From Trissonchulus latispiculum (lineage: Eukaryota > Nematoda > Enoplea > Enoplida > Ironidae), in the NCBI GenBank assembly GCA_030248195.1, contig JASAND010010878.1, positions 1 to 64,000 on the forward strand: a DNA stretch of 64,000 nt, read 5' to 3'. Position 1 is the first letter of the stretch. Every line of letters begins with the position of its first letter. The translations under genes were made by a program, and so were the position numbers. Positions 48,081-59,000 of this stretch are shown here, piece after piece. Under the pieces are notes generated by a model that saw nothing but the letters and a program-made list of their open reading frames with translations, did no database searches and had not been told where the DNA came from.

Positions 48081-51000
48081 ATGATTATGCGTGCTGCACA
48101 ACAGTACAATAACTTGCTGACAGTATTGCTGATTTGCATAGCCAATGGGGTCAGAGGTCAAGAAAATTCGCATCCTCAGGTCCCACAGTTTCCGAACTAT
48201 CCCAATTATCCGGAATACGGAGCCGGAAATGTTGATACCAACGCTGACATTGGAGCCTACGTGGATCCAAATCCGGATTTAGTCCCACAAAATCCACAAA
48301 ATCCACCGCTTTATCCAGATCCGCAGTTGGGTGGATTTGTCGGAACAACCGGAGACGATTATTGGGATCTCTATCCCCAGGGAACGGATGACTATAATCT
48401 TTACGGAAATCCGAACGTTCAAACAACCGGATTTTGGGTCCCAACAGATCCGGGTTTCCCGGGCGGAAACCCGGTTCCCGGAAATCCCGGCCCGGTGCCA
48501 AATGTGCCCGAATACCCGCAATATAATGTGGGTGAGCAGAACCCACAAATTGACACAGACCTAAATGTCCAATATTATGAGTATGAAAATCGTCGACAAC
48601 CGCTCGACGAATACAATCCAGGTTTGGTGAAACCGGATTATTTTTCCAACTTTGGCCATCTTGAGGTGGAGGGTAATTTTACCGGGGGTCTGGGTGGGGG
48701 TAATGAGACCCTGATAAATCAGACCCGTCCCCTCTTTGCGGCGGCGCGTCCCCTCCCCCGAACCACAAGACCCCCTCCGACCCCTGAAGTTTTTGGACCC
48801 GATTCCTGTAAATGGAACGACCAACCTTTTGGGGCCGGAGCCAGAGTTGATCACGGGCGATTTTGGTAAGAGCTTAGCATTAATTTTAGTTTGTTTTAAT
48901 TAATTAACAAATTTAAATTAGTAATATATTTATTTTAATCAATTAGAAGTTGTTATTCTTCCAATTCCTGAGAATCGTGGTTATAACCTGACAGTGAGTT
49001 AAATGACAATCTGGTCCTTTACTACGCCTAGGGGCCTTTTCGCGAATGGGTTAAACGAGTTAAAATTAACTCGATCCTTTTCGCGAATGAGTTAAACGAG
49101 TTAAATTTAACTCGCCGAGTTAAGCAGAGTTAAAATTTTTAACCCTGCGGTCATTCGCGAAAAGAGTTAAAATTTAACTCTTTTAACTCTACTCTTTTCG
49201 TGAATGACACGTAGAGTTAAACAGCTGCAGAGTTAAATTTAACTCTACCCTTTTCATGAATGGGTTAAATTTAACTCTTTTAACTCGCTCACGATATTTT
49301 ACATTGAATTTTAACCCGCGTCTCTGCACGCGGGTTAAACGAGTTAAAAATCTTCTATTCTTTGCATTGCTATTGCCATACTTTGCGCGCGTTATAAAGC
49401 TTTAAATATGAGAATATAATCCAACCAATGAAAACGCAACACGTAATTTCATTGGATGGTTCAAAATGCTTCACAATTACTTAAGCATTTGCCAATGTTC
49501 TACTGAATTATTTACACTAAATCAACGAAATAGGCTATATACTTAATAACGTAAAAATAGAGGGAACAACAAATGTTTCAAACATGTTGCATTATAGAAA
49601 TAATAATTAAATTAAATAAATTTAGCAACAATATATGAATGCTAATTAGAAGTATTATGAGAGAGAGCTGCTGGCAACGTGAAAAGTGAATCTACGGAAC
49701 ACTACAACCAACCGAAAGCTCAATTTTTTCTCCAAAAGGGGACTGATTAAAGGGTTAATTTTGCCATGAAAATTTGTGTAAACTTTGAAAAATTTCAATC
49801 TTTAGATCTTTTGAAAGGACATCTATTTAAATGTTCGCGAACTTTGCTCCAACTGGTGATGCTCCACAGAATTACAGGATCAATTGATTGATACCAACTG
49901 TGATTTTAAGGGCAACCATTTCAATTCAAATTTAAAATCTCCATTGAATTTTAACAAACAAATATTTCTCTATTTAATTTTGAGGCGCCTGCCTTTTAGT
50001 ATTAAAGTTTAGTTGAAATTGACCAAAATTGTCCATATTTTTAAGAGGATCAAGAGAAACCGATTTTGCTGAAAATAAATACAGAGGGTTTTTTGGCTCT
50101 GTCGTGGTCTCAGTAAACGAACACGGCACCTGCTTTTCGGCTCAACTATTCTTTAGCACTTTGTTGTTAAGCTGGCAATAGAAACAACGAAAACTTGGAC
50201 CGAAACATTGTCTTCAGATAGTTTTCAGCAAACTCTGAATACATACAACTTTTCATGAAAATCGTAAAAAATCTTTGGATGGTTCCCCATGAATTGTAGT
50301 TTTATCCACGTTGTTAATCCTTTAAATGCTTAAACTTTAAAATTTCGCTGCAGATTTGTCAATTATTTGTTGAAGTGCATCCGTGCTAAATTTCAGCAAA
50401 ATCGGTTAGAAACTGCAAGTTGGACAGAGGGATTCGCCCGGATAACCCTAACGCTAAATTAACGATGTAATGAATGTCTATTAATAAATGAGTAAATATC
50501 TTCCTTTGCTGTCGTATTTTATTTAAAATGTTCGAAACGTAGGGAAGCTCATCTAAATTCTCAAATGGTGAAAAGTTGGGCATTACGTAAGGCTAGATTA
50601 ACTATTTTAACTCTTTTCGCGTATGCAGAGAGTTAATTTTAACTCTCCCCGTTTTAACTCTTTTAACTCTTTTCGCGAATGCAGAGAGTTAATTTTAACT
50701 CTGCCAGATTTAACTCTTTTAACTCCATGATTTTTAACCCTGCAGAGTTAAAAGAGTTAAAAGTAGGCAGAGTTAAATTTAACTCTGTGCATTCGTGAAA
50801 AGGGTTAAAAGAGTTAATTTTAACTCTACTCTACTCTACTCTACTCTACCCATTCGCGAAAAGGCCCTAGGGTGGCAAAGTTAATGCTAACAGATTTGTT
50901 TGTGTTTTCGACCGTCATTTGACAACCTTTACAGCTATTGTTTCCCTTTTCAGATGGTTTCATTTATTTATCAATTTATTTATTTAAGCCATTTAATTGT

Positions 51001-54000
51001 CAAAATTAGATCCTATAAGTGTCAGTCTTTAGAAATTTAAGTTCGAGCAGGATAGTCAAGAGTTAGTTCTAATAGCTTAAGCAATTGCTAGCTGTTAGAT
51101 AAAAATATGAAGAAAAGAAATCAAAGGAAGAAAATCTCACTTTATATGAAACCTGATTGATTTATGCTGCAAAGCCTTTTCAAAATGCTTGAATGCCGTG
51201 TGAAGGCAATAGGGAATTTGCTGAAGCGAAAAAATGCCAATTATTTGCGGGGTCGTCGAAAGGCGGCTTTAATTTGTTTCTGGGATTTTGGGATCCAATA
51301 AAAAATTGAACATATTCTCTAAACGATGTGAAATTCTAGTTAACGTGTGTAACTACCCAGATTTAGGTTTACGATCTGCTGAAATTACACCTGCGATCTC
51401 TCGCGCCCTTCCCAATTTAACTTTCGATTTTTTTGACCAATAACTTTAAAACCTTGTATGGGTGCATACTGGGTACCGCTGAAATTAAAAATTTACATAT
51501 TTAAACTTTTGAAGATTTTAAGTTGGTTGGTAAGGGAATCAAAAAATTTTCGTTCCCAATTTTGTTTTTTTGCTGAACTTGGCCATGTAAAACTGTCCAC
51601 CAACAATATATGGCAAAATGGTTTACTCATCGAATCATATCCAGAAAATTCCCCTTAAGAAAAATTTCCTAACTCAACAGCTTATTTTTCTGAGACAGAA
51701 GCAACTGCTTGGGTTAAGCGGCACATCGTTAGAAAGCCCTTGACTGACTTTCTTCGCCTAATAATACGTAATCCTGCAACAAGTTACAGCAAAATGGTTT
51801 AAATCGTCAAAACTGAACCTCCGACAGCGCAGTGGTTTCTTACTGCGGTCTAAGTGGAGGATTATTATGTCAAGTCTAAATAATTAGCTCTAGTACTCAT
51901 TTCACATCCCTCCTGGGTAATTTACCGAGATTGTCAAGGGTGGCCGCCCGTCAGGTGGAGCTAGCACAGTACCTCCATACAGTGGGCGTAATGGACGTGC
52001 TGGTAGCCTTGTAGAACACCTCGGGTAATTGCTTTGGTAATTATTCAGTGTCAACATCCACCGTCCCTCAAAAATACATACATTCTAAGCTGGTACTCCA
52101 CCCCTAGCCGTAGCACCGACCGGAGTAAGGTGGCTGTAAAAAATCGACAGAAGCAGCAAGTCAAGGGCTTTCTAACGATGTGCTGCTTAACCTAATCCAC
52201 AGACGTTGCTTCTATCTCCAGAAACAGACTGTTGAAGTTAAGCAATTTTTCTCAGGGCGGATTTGTTTGATAAACATGATCCGAATAATCTTACACAGTA
52301 TAATCTTACAACGTTGCAACTACTGACCAAAATAAAAACGTTAAATCGAAACCTAGATTTCAAAGCCCAATTATATACTTTTGCAAGTTTTCGGTAACTT
52401 TGGAAACTGAAGTCTCCCTGATAGCATTCCTTGCAAGACGAAAATGAATTCGCAAATTGATTGCAGTGAGATAGAAATAAAAAATTGAAAATTCTAAGTA
52501 GGTAAGTAGGGACCAAGGAGATAAAAAATTTGAGAACTTGCGAACGGGGGTTTTCTGGGACGCTGAGAACGAATCTGAATTTATTTTTCGATTTCAGATT
52601 TCAGTATGCTTCGAATAAGCTTGCATATATATTTATCCTCTTACAGCTTTCGCTCATAAAAAGCTGGATTGTTAAACATATTTCGTGCTGAGCTCTCCAG
52701 AAAACGCCTGTGCAAGTTCTCAGCGAAATCGGAGACAAACGTTTTGATACCCTTGGCCCCAAGCAACATAAGATATTATTTTTTAACTTTAAAATTTTTG
52801 AAACTTTGAATTCATCAGCCTCTGGTAGCCCTCAGTCAACATTTTAAACCTATCAGTAAAAACATCAATAGGTAAATCTATTTAATTTTGTTTTATCTAT
52901 TTTGTTTTATTTTGTTTTATAGATTTTATGTTATTTTATTTGGTTTTATCTATTATTTATTTAGGTTCATTTAGGTTAAAACTTTTACGGTTTTGCTTCA
53001 GGTACGAGTGCCAGCAGCAATCGTTTGTGGCACAGGGGTGCTTTGGGGACACCGGAGAACGTCTGTTTTTCGGTCAGAGCTACAATACCAGCAACGGCTA
53101 CGAGATGCTCTGCGAACGAACCAACAACGGTACCTTTCACATCACACCGATTGCCTGCCTAGATCAGGGCTCAAAGTATCTGCCCGGCGAAACCTTTCAG
53201 GACGATTTCTACTGGTACACCTGTGTGCTAGAAGGCGAGGCTATGGTCAAGCATGTTTCTGGTTAGTTTCAACAAGAGTCCATAATTAATTCCTTTATAT
53301 TAGTCCTTAATTAATTCCTTTATATTATAGAAGATTATAGTGCATTATTCTTATATGCACTCTTCTTATATATGGTGCAATTATGCACTCTTGGTATCAA
53401 TCTTATTGCAAAATTTATTGGCAGACTCCCGTACGAAGAATAACAATTAAACTTAGTCGAAAGAGTGGTTTTGTACAAGTTTCGCTAAAGAACCCTAAAT
53501 TGACCTGTGCTATGACCCATGAAGCTATATATAGAGAGTAGAAACTATTGGCGAAAATGTTTCAAAAATTGAGCGATCATCTTTGTCGTCAAATTTTGAT
53601 CTGGTTCCATAACATAAGAAGGCTATAACATTTTTTAGACTTTTCTTGGTTATTTCTTATATTTACTTATTATTTCTTATTCCTGTTTCAGGCTGCATGG
53701 ACAGTCAGGGCAACCGGGTTCCGGCCAACGAAGTCCTCCATCTGGGCGAATACATCTACCGCTGTGCCTTCTCCGAGACCGGGAACGGGATGTGGTTCAA
53801 GCCGGTGGCCTGTCTGCATCGCGGCTCCCGGTACGAGGTCGGCGACCGGATGACAGAGGGCCAGTTCTGGTACGAGTGCAAGAAGCACGCGGACGATTTC
53901 ATTGTCGCCGAGCTGGCCGGCTGCGTGTACGGCAACAAAACCCTGGACGTGGGCTCCAAGTACTTCCACGGCGGTTTTGTGTACCAGTGTCAGCAGAAGA

Positions 54001-54371
54001 GCGGGGACGGGTCACTGGTACACGGCCTCGTGGGCTGCCTGGAGACCGACTTCCGCACCGGGGATGTCCGGTCAGAGAAGCGGTTTGGCCAGACCTGGGC
54101 CATCGGGCAGCCGCCCTTCATGTTCATGACGCGCTGTGAACAGCTGGAGGGCGGCGGAGCCCGACAGGTGTTGACACAGTGTCTGTTTCAGGAGGACCGG
54201 GGCGTCAACAACACTGTAACGACGACGATCAACCCCGGGTGCTACAAACAGGTCACGGATGATATGGTGGTGATGTGCTACTCCAGAAGCGATGGAGCCC
54301 TGATCATTGATCGAACCACGCCCGATGATATGAAGAAACCGATCAGTGACGGTCTAATTGATTGCCTCTAA
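48081..54371 (+). CDS. secreted Mig18/fibronectin-I-like multi-module protein (3 exons)
   Basis: Exons are 48081-48865, 53002-53261 and 53692-54371, joined in phase 2 (W262, TG/G) and phase 1. The product is 574 aa. Residues 1-26 are a signal peptide. About 27-235 are low complexity, rich in Pro, Asn, Tyr and Gly (PNYPNYPEYG and similar). From C243 to the end come consecutive small Cys modules with repeated patterns such as GRFWYECQQ, DDFYWYTCV, GQFWYECKK and GGFVYQCQQ, each followed some residues later by a conserved GC or AC. That is the pattern of the Mig18-type fibronectin-I domain described in nematode cell-migration proteins. An earlier in-frame ATG at 48015 is less likely because it precedes the acceptor-like site and buries the signal peptide. 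Intron 1 (4136 nt) hosts two transposons. Extracellular-matrix function is inferred from the family. Confidence 0.88.
49032..50867. mobile_element. 1.84 kb GGGCC-ended transposon with TAG target duplication (family C)
   Basis: Both ends read GGGCCTTTTCGCGAATGGG from outside in, and a TAG triplet abuts each end (49029-49031 and 50868-50870). The outer ~300 bases on each side are complex inverted repeats made of CGAGTTAAA or AGAGTTAAA and their inverses, separated by the word CTTTTCGCGAATG. The middle is ordinary AT-rich sequence without transposase. A 3-bp duplication and GG-type ends would fit the PIF/Harbinger group, and the sub-repeated arms resemble foldback elements. Located in intron 1 of the Fn1-type gene. 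Confidence 0.88.
51657..52250. mobile_element. TIR element, ~0.6 kb, ~100-bp inverted ends
   Basis: AGAAGCAACTGCTTGGGTTA...GCACATCGTTAGAAAGCCC near the left is matched by an inverse copy at 52150-52225. Arms continue outward to about 51657 and 52250 with gaps. The interior around 51930-52130 is GC-richer than the surroundings. Also in intron 1 of the Fn1-type gene. Target duplication not resolved. Confidence 0.65.
52540..52760 (+). repeat. dispersed repeat R3, copy 1
   Basis: Shares GAAATCGGAGACAAA, AAAAGCTGGAT and GGGGTTTTC.GG.. in the same order with 62615-62800. Degenerate and of unknown class. Confidence 0.5.
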
Positions 54372-54399
54372 TCGATACCAGATCGATACAAATTCTATC

Positions 54400-56000
54400 A
54401 GAAGGGTGCAATGCTGTCGCTGATAGTTGAGCTTTGATAAACGGTTGGGAAAGAAATTCAGAAAAGGAAATTCAAATTTCGTGTCGCCGTGTCAGATTTT
54501 TAGATATCCAAATTTGTTAAGTCTGTGGTAGAATCTGGGAGTTTTATTTTGTCTGAAATTATTGCTTAATCACTTAGTTTTGCAGCTCCGCAGTGAAATA
54601 ATTTCTCTTAAATCCAATGGGTTTTTCCGCAAAGCATTTATGGTTTAAGTGCAAATACACTATTCGTTTGAGTTTTTCCGAGTACATTCTACTTGTTCAC
54701 TGCTTGTTTTGTGTTCAGATGTTGTCAAGCTTGGTGTTTATTGAATTGCCTGATTTATTTTGTGTTACAGTAATTGTAATTTACATTTGTATAGCTATTT
54801 AGAAATAAACACTGAAACAACTCAATGCAATTTAAATCCTGACAAAAACCCAAATAAAAGCCCAATTAATATCTTGGTGAAAACTGCAAAGCTTGGTAGG
54901 ATCGCTAAATGCAAGTCAAGACAACTCTCATTACAAGTACTTCTATCTTTAAATCTCTACAAACCACAAGCACTTGTTTTTTTTGAAATTTCGATTTGTA
55001 AGGTGGGAATTATCCTAAGACTTTATCCATGCATAAATCAGAACGTATAGAAGTTTCTGTTTGCAGACTATACTACTTCTACCCTTTGTTTCTAAGTTAA
55101 ACGAGCTCAGTCGTTGGCCAATGAACTTTCAGGTTTGGTCTAAGTAAAGGGACCTGTTGCGAATAAAAATCTATTTTCACGAAATCGATAACTTTTGCAA
55201 TAATAATAATAATAATAATAATAATGATTTCACAGGAAGAGTGGGATGGGAACCCATTTCAGCTGATCGATCAAGTTCTGAAGTTTAGAGGAATTGGACC
55301 AAAATAGAATCACTCCTAGTGGGTTTGCTTAGACTAATGATTTACGCTTACTGTCAATGGTACAGTTTACACAGACAACAAATAAACAAATTTGGCTTTA
55401 ATTCCCAGACAATAAGATTGGGAACACGAAAGTCAATACAAAAGTGACACAATGCCAAAAAAATGAGTCAAAAATATAAATCGTAAGAAAATGTGCAATT
55501 GTTGCAATGGTGGCACCGGAAATGTTGACTTCAACCTAAAATACAAAAATGTTTACAATTTGCGGGCATAATAAAACTGGACAGACCAGGCAAACTTACA
55601 AGATCACGTTAAACAGAATTGCAGAAGTTGACTACTTATTACAATTAAAAACTAATCATTAAAATTAATTTATCATTAATGCAATGGTTCACTTCGACCA
55701 AAACCCTTTTCAAGAAACAAAAGCTAAATTAGTAAGAGAAAGTGCAGGCAGAAAGGTTGCTCCGTTCGTTGCAGGAAATCTAGACAAACGACAATCGTCC
55801 TGATTCAAATTTTAGCTCAATCCGTTGTTTTTTTTCAGAATGTAGACTATATGTTCTGCAAGTCACATCGTGGCAGATCACGCAGTCAAGAGACGGAGAA
55901 GCGAAGGTCACGGACAGAAAACAATTGTCGTCAAACGCTAGGATTTACCTTTCACAGAGAGGACAAACACTCTGATGGGGGACGCAAGAGGGTAGGGGGC
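54400..56000. other. intergenic stretch between the Fn1-type and Cys-module/PAN genes
   Basis: Holds a plausible AATAAA at 54804-54809 for the Fn1-type gene, an (AAT)n microsatellite at about 55200-55225, and otherwise AT-rich sequence. On the minus strand AAAG/GTAAAT near 55949 could be a splice donor in the 3'UTR of the PAN gene. No additional coding exon is supported. Confidence 0.5.
54804..54809 (+). terminator. candidate polyadenylation signal of the Fn1-type gene
   Basis: AATAAA about 430 bases past the stop codon, the first good match downstream. Confidence 0.4.
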
Positions 56001-56002
56001 GG

Positions 56003-59000
56003 TTAGAGTTGGCACTGAATGCATTTGACCAGAACGGGGAATTTCGTATCGACTTTTTCGACCGGTTCATCACTGCAGTCGAGTTGGTCCTCCGGTAGAA
56101 TGTAGGAAAGATAGCACATGGATTTGTGTTCCTCGTTTCCGTGCATAAATCCGGCAATCAGACACTGTCCGTTTTCCCGACAAATCCGGGCGCAATGTTC
56201 CGGTGTGTCGGATTCCGCGGCCACATCGAATTCGAAAACGGTTTCCGTGGTCACGATCACGGCATCGAACAGCAGGGTACCGCCGCAGCCTGAAATGGAA
56301 GAATGCTGATCTTTAAATTTTATAGACAAAATTCTGATTTCAAAAGAAATTTTAATGTCGGATTCTTCTTCGAAATACGGGAAATACTTCGTCTCTTGCT
56401 TGGTGAGCCGAGACACAATGCAATGCAAGAAGCCTTACGTGTATCACAAAATTATCCACTGCTGAAAAAGTTTGCTTTACCTCTGCTGCTTGCAACCGAA
56501 TCAACGTCCAAATCAGCTTCCAAATCGGTTTCTAGCTCAGTTTCAGTTTCCGTTTCAGTTTCGTCTTCCGTTCTTCCATCAACCGCTGATTCTTCCGTGA
56601 TTATTTCTTCAGTCGTAGTATTTTCGATGGCTTCCGTTTCCGTTTCAAAATCCGCGCCCAGCTCGTCCGCAATTTCCGTTTCTATTTCCGGTTCTTCCGT
56701 TTCGAATTCGGTTTCCCCTTCTTCGGGCTCAATTTCCTCCAACGGATCGATCTGTGTATCGGGTTCCAGTTCCGGTATTTCGATCAGCTCCGTTTCAGTT
56801 TCTGCGGATTTCACAGCTACAGTTGCATCTGAACATATAAAAAATTATTTAACATTTATAAACTACGTTTTTAGCAAAAAAATGCATAAATGATACCATA
56901 AATAAACATACATAGTAAAGTAAATATAGACCGCGTTATACAATATTACATATTTATATTTCATTAATAAATTTTATTTTTTATCCATTCAACAATATCA
57001 TCAGCAGACATATAGACATACAGTAATATAAATTTATATTAATACTTAACTGCAATTTTATTTTTATCAATTAAAATGTTTAATTTGGTAGGCCTCGTGG
57101 CTTCTCTTCTTCTTATAAGTAGACTTTTAGTATACAGATTTAGCTTACTATTGCACTTCTGTTCACAGTCCTGAGCATTGTTGTAAACTTTGGCAAAAGA
57201 TCCGTCGGGTGGACTGCAGGCCGGGCCCTCTGCAGTGCTGCACTGACCGGAGCCAGTCTCACAGACAAAGCAGGACTCCAGGGAAACTGAAACAGAAAAA
57301 ACAAACAATTAAGTTACAATTTTTTTTAAATTTATTAAGTTATCGCTTCCATGTGGATGAGAAAAGATGCATGGAATGGGTTTCACAATTAGGTAAAACT
57401 TTAACCAAGTTTTTTTTAAATTTAGTCAATTTAATTCCGTGTTCAAATTGCAAATTGAGTGTGAATTGTTGAAATAATTGAGGAAAATCATCCAGAGCGG
57501 GGATCGAACCATCGATTTGACTGACTATGAAGTAGGGTACGCTACCACTCAGCTATGACCCCCCCCCCTCCCAGACTTTGGAACTAGTTTAAGGTGCCAA
57601 TTTCAACCTTTCGGAATTCATTTGAAGCATTGGTATTAAACATAAGTATTTTTTAAATCATTTTGATTCTGCCTCTGCCATTTGTAGTACAGTTTTGATT
57701 TTTATATTTCATTTATTTTTGATTTTGAATTTTAATACAGTTAATGAAACTTGAAATTTACTAGGAATACCATCTGGTTCTGGTGGAGGTGCACAGGTGG
57801 CAGAGCAGGCTTCAGAGCTACTGTATAGAGTGAGTCCGCTGTCTTGTGGGCAGTTGTCGCCAACGCAGGGACTACATCCACCTTCCGATGAGCAGATCCA
57901 CGATACCACCGTTGATACACCTAAACATACAAAAATTTAATCAGAAAAAGTTATTAATAGTAGCGCTGGTGGACTAGGGACAAGCCGGACTACGCCACGA
58001 GTAGGCCAGTGACTATTGAAGGCAAATTCTTCTTCTATCGAACCACGTCACCTCAGAACTGCAATCAAATGTGTTGACCAGCGTGTACACCAACGAACCA
58101 TATCAGGCTTATCAATCTTTCCTATGTCTGCTTCCCTTATCATGCACCTTATACCTTCAGAAACAAGCATGCATATTTAATAACTGGCTTTTTTGACAAC
58201 AATTAGGAAATAACCGCTACCACATTCTGTGAAGCACTGGCCCTCGTCAGTGAAAAAGACAATGTGAGGCGAAGGAGCGCAGCCGATGGGACCAAGACAG
58301 GGTTCGCAGAGACCGGTCAAACCGTCACATGCAAATTCTAGAAAACAAATAGCAAATCATAAATACATCAAACGAATGAGGAAAACGCGCAGACGGATCC
58401 AAGAAGGATACAAGCAAGAGTGCGTAATTGTACTATATTTAAGAAGAAGAGTAAGCCACTAGAGGGCTTCTCTTGTTGGCATTGCGTAATGGTGCTCCGA
58501 CCACAATACGCGAATGTTCCTCGTTTGGTGGGGGTGGGGTAGCCAACAGCTAATCAGATTGCAGAGACCCCCTCCCCGTTTGGTGGGGGTAGAGCAGAGC
58601 ATACATTTGCTTGAGGGGTTTGGGGGGAGGTATCACCCTCCCCAGACTAGGAGTACACCGACTCAGAAGGGTCCATCGCCCCCCAAAATCCGGTTTTTTT
58701 CTGTTTTTTGGCCAATACGCCGGAAAACCCGGTTTTTCGGCCGCGTTAATACTCCCCCTCCTGCACATGTCTGAAGCAGAGGATTACGGTAGTTTCTGTT
58801 TCTTTCCAAAATTTAGTGGAAGCTTCATTTGTAGCTTGTTTCGTTGTATAAGTACTTTACAACACGACATTGCTTGCATTCAGAGATGTATGCATCTTCG
58901 CACGGGAAGCCCTCGTGCGTGGCAACTCGTGCCACACACTCGGAGCTTCCCGCACGGCGCGCGTATATATCTCTGAATGCACACAGAGCCGTGCTATAAA

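Noticed and set aside
53688..54139. Alternative frames overlapping the Fn1-type gene's last exon
   Set aside because: Shadows created by the GC-rich coding exon.
56303..56893. 196-codon Ser/Val-rich plus-strand frame
   Set aside because: Antisense of the Glu/Thr-rich linker exon, which has proper splice sites on the minus strand.
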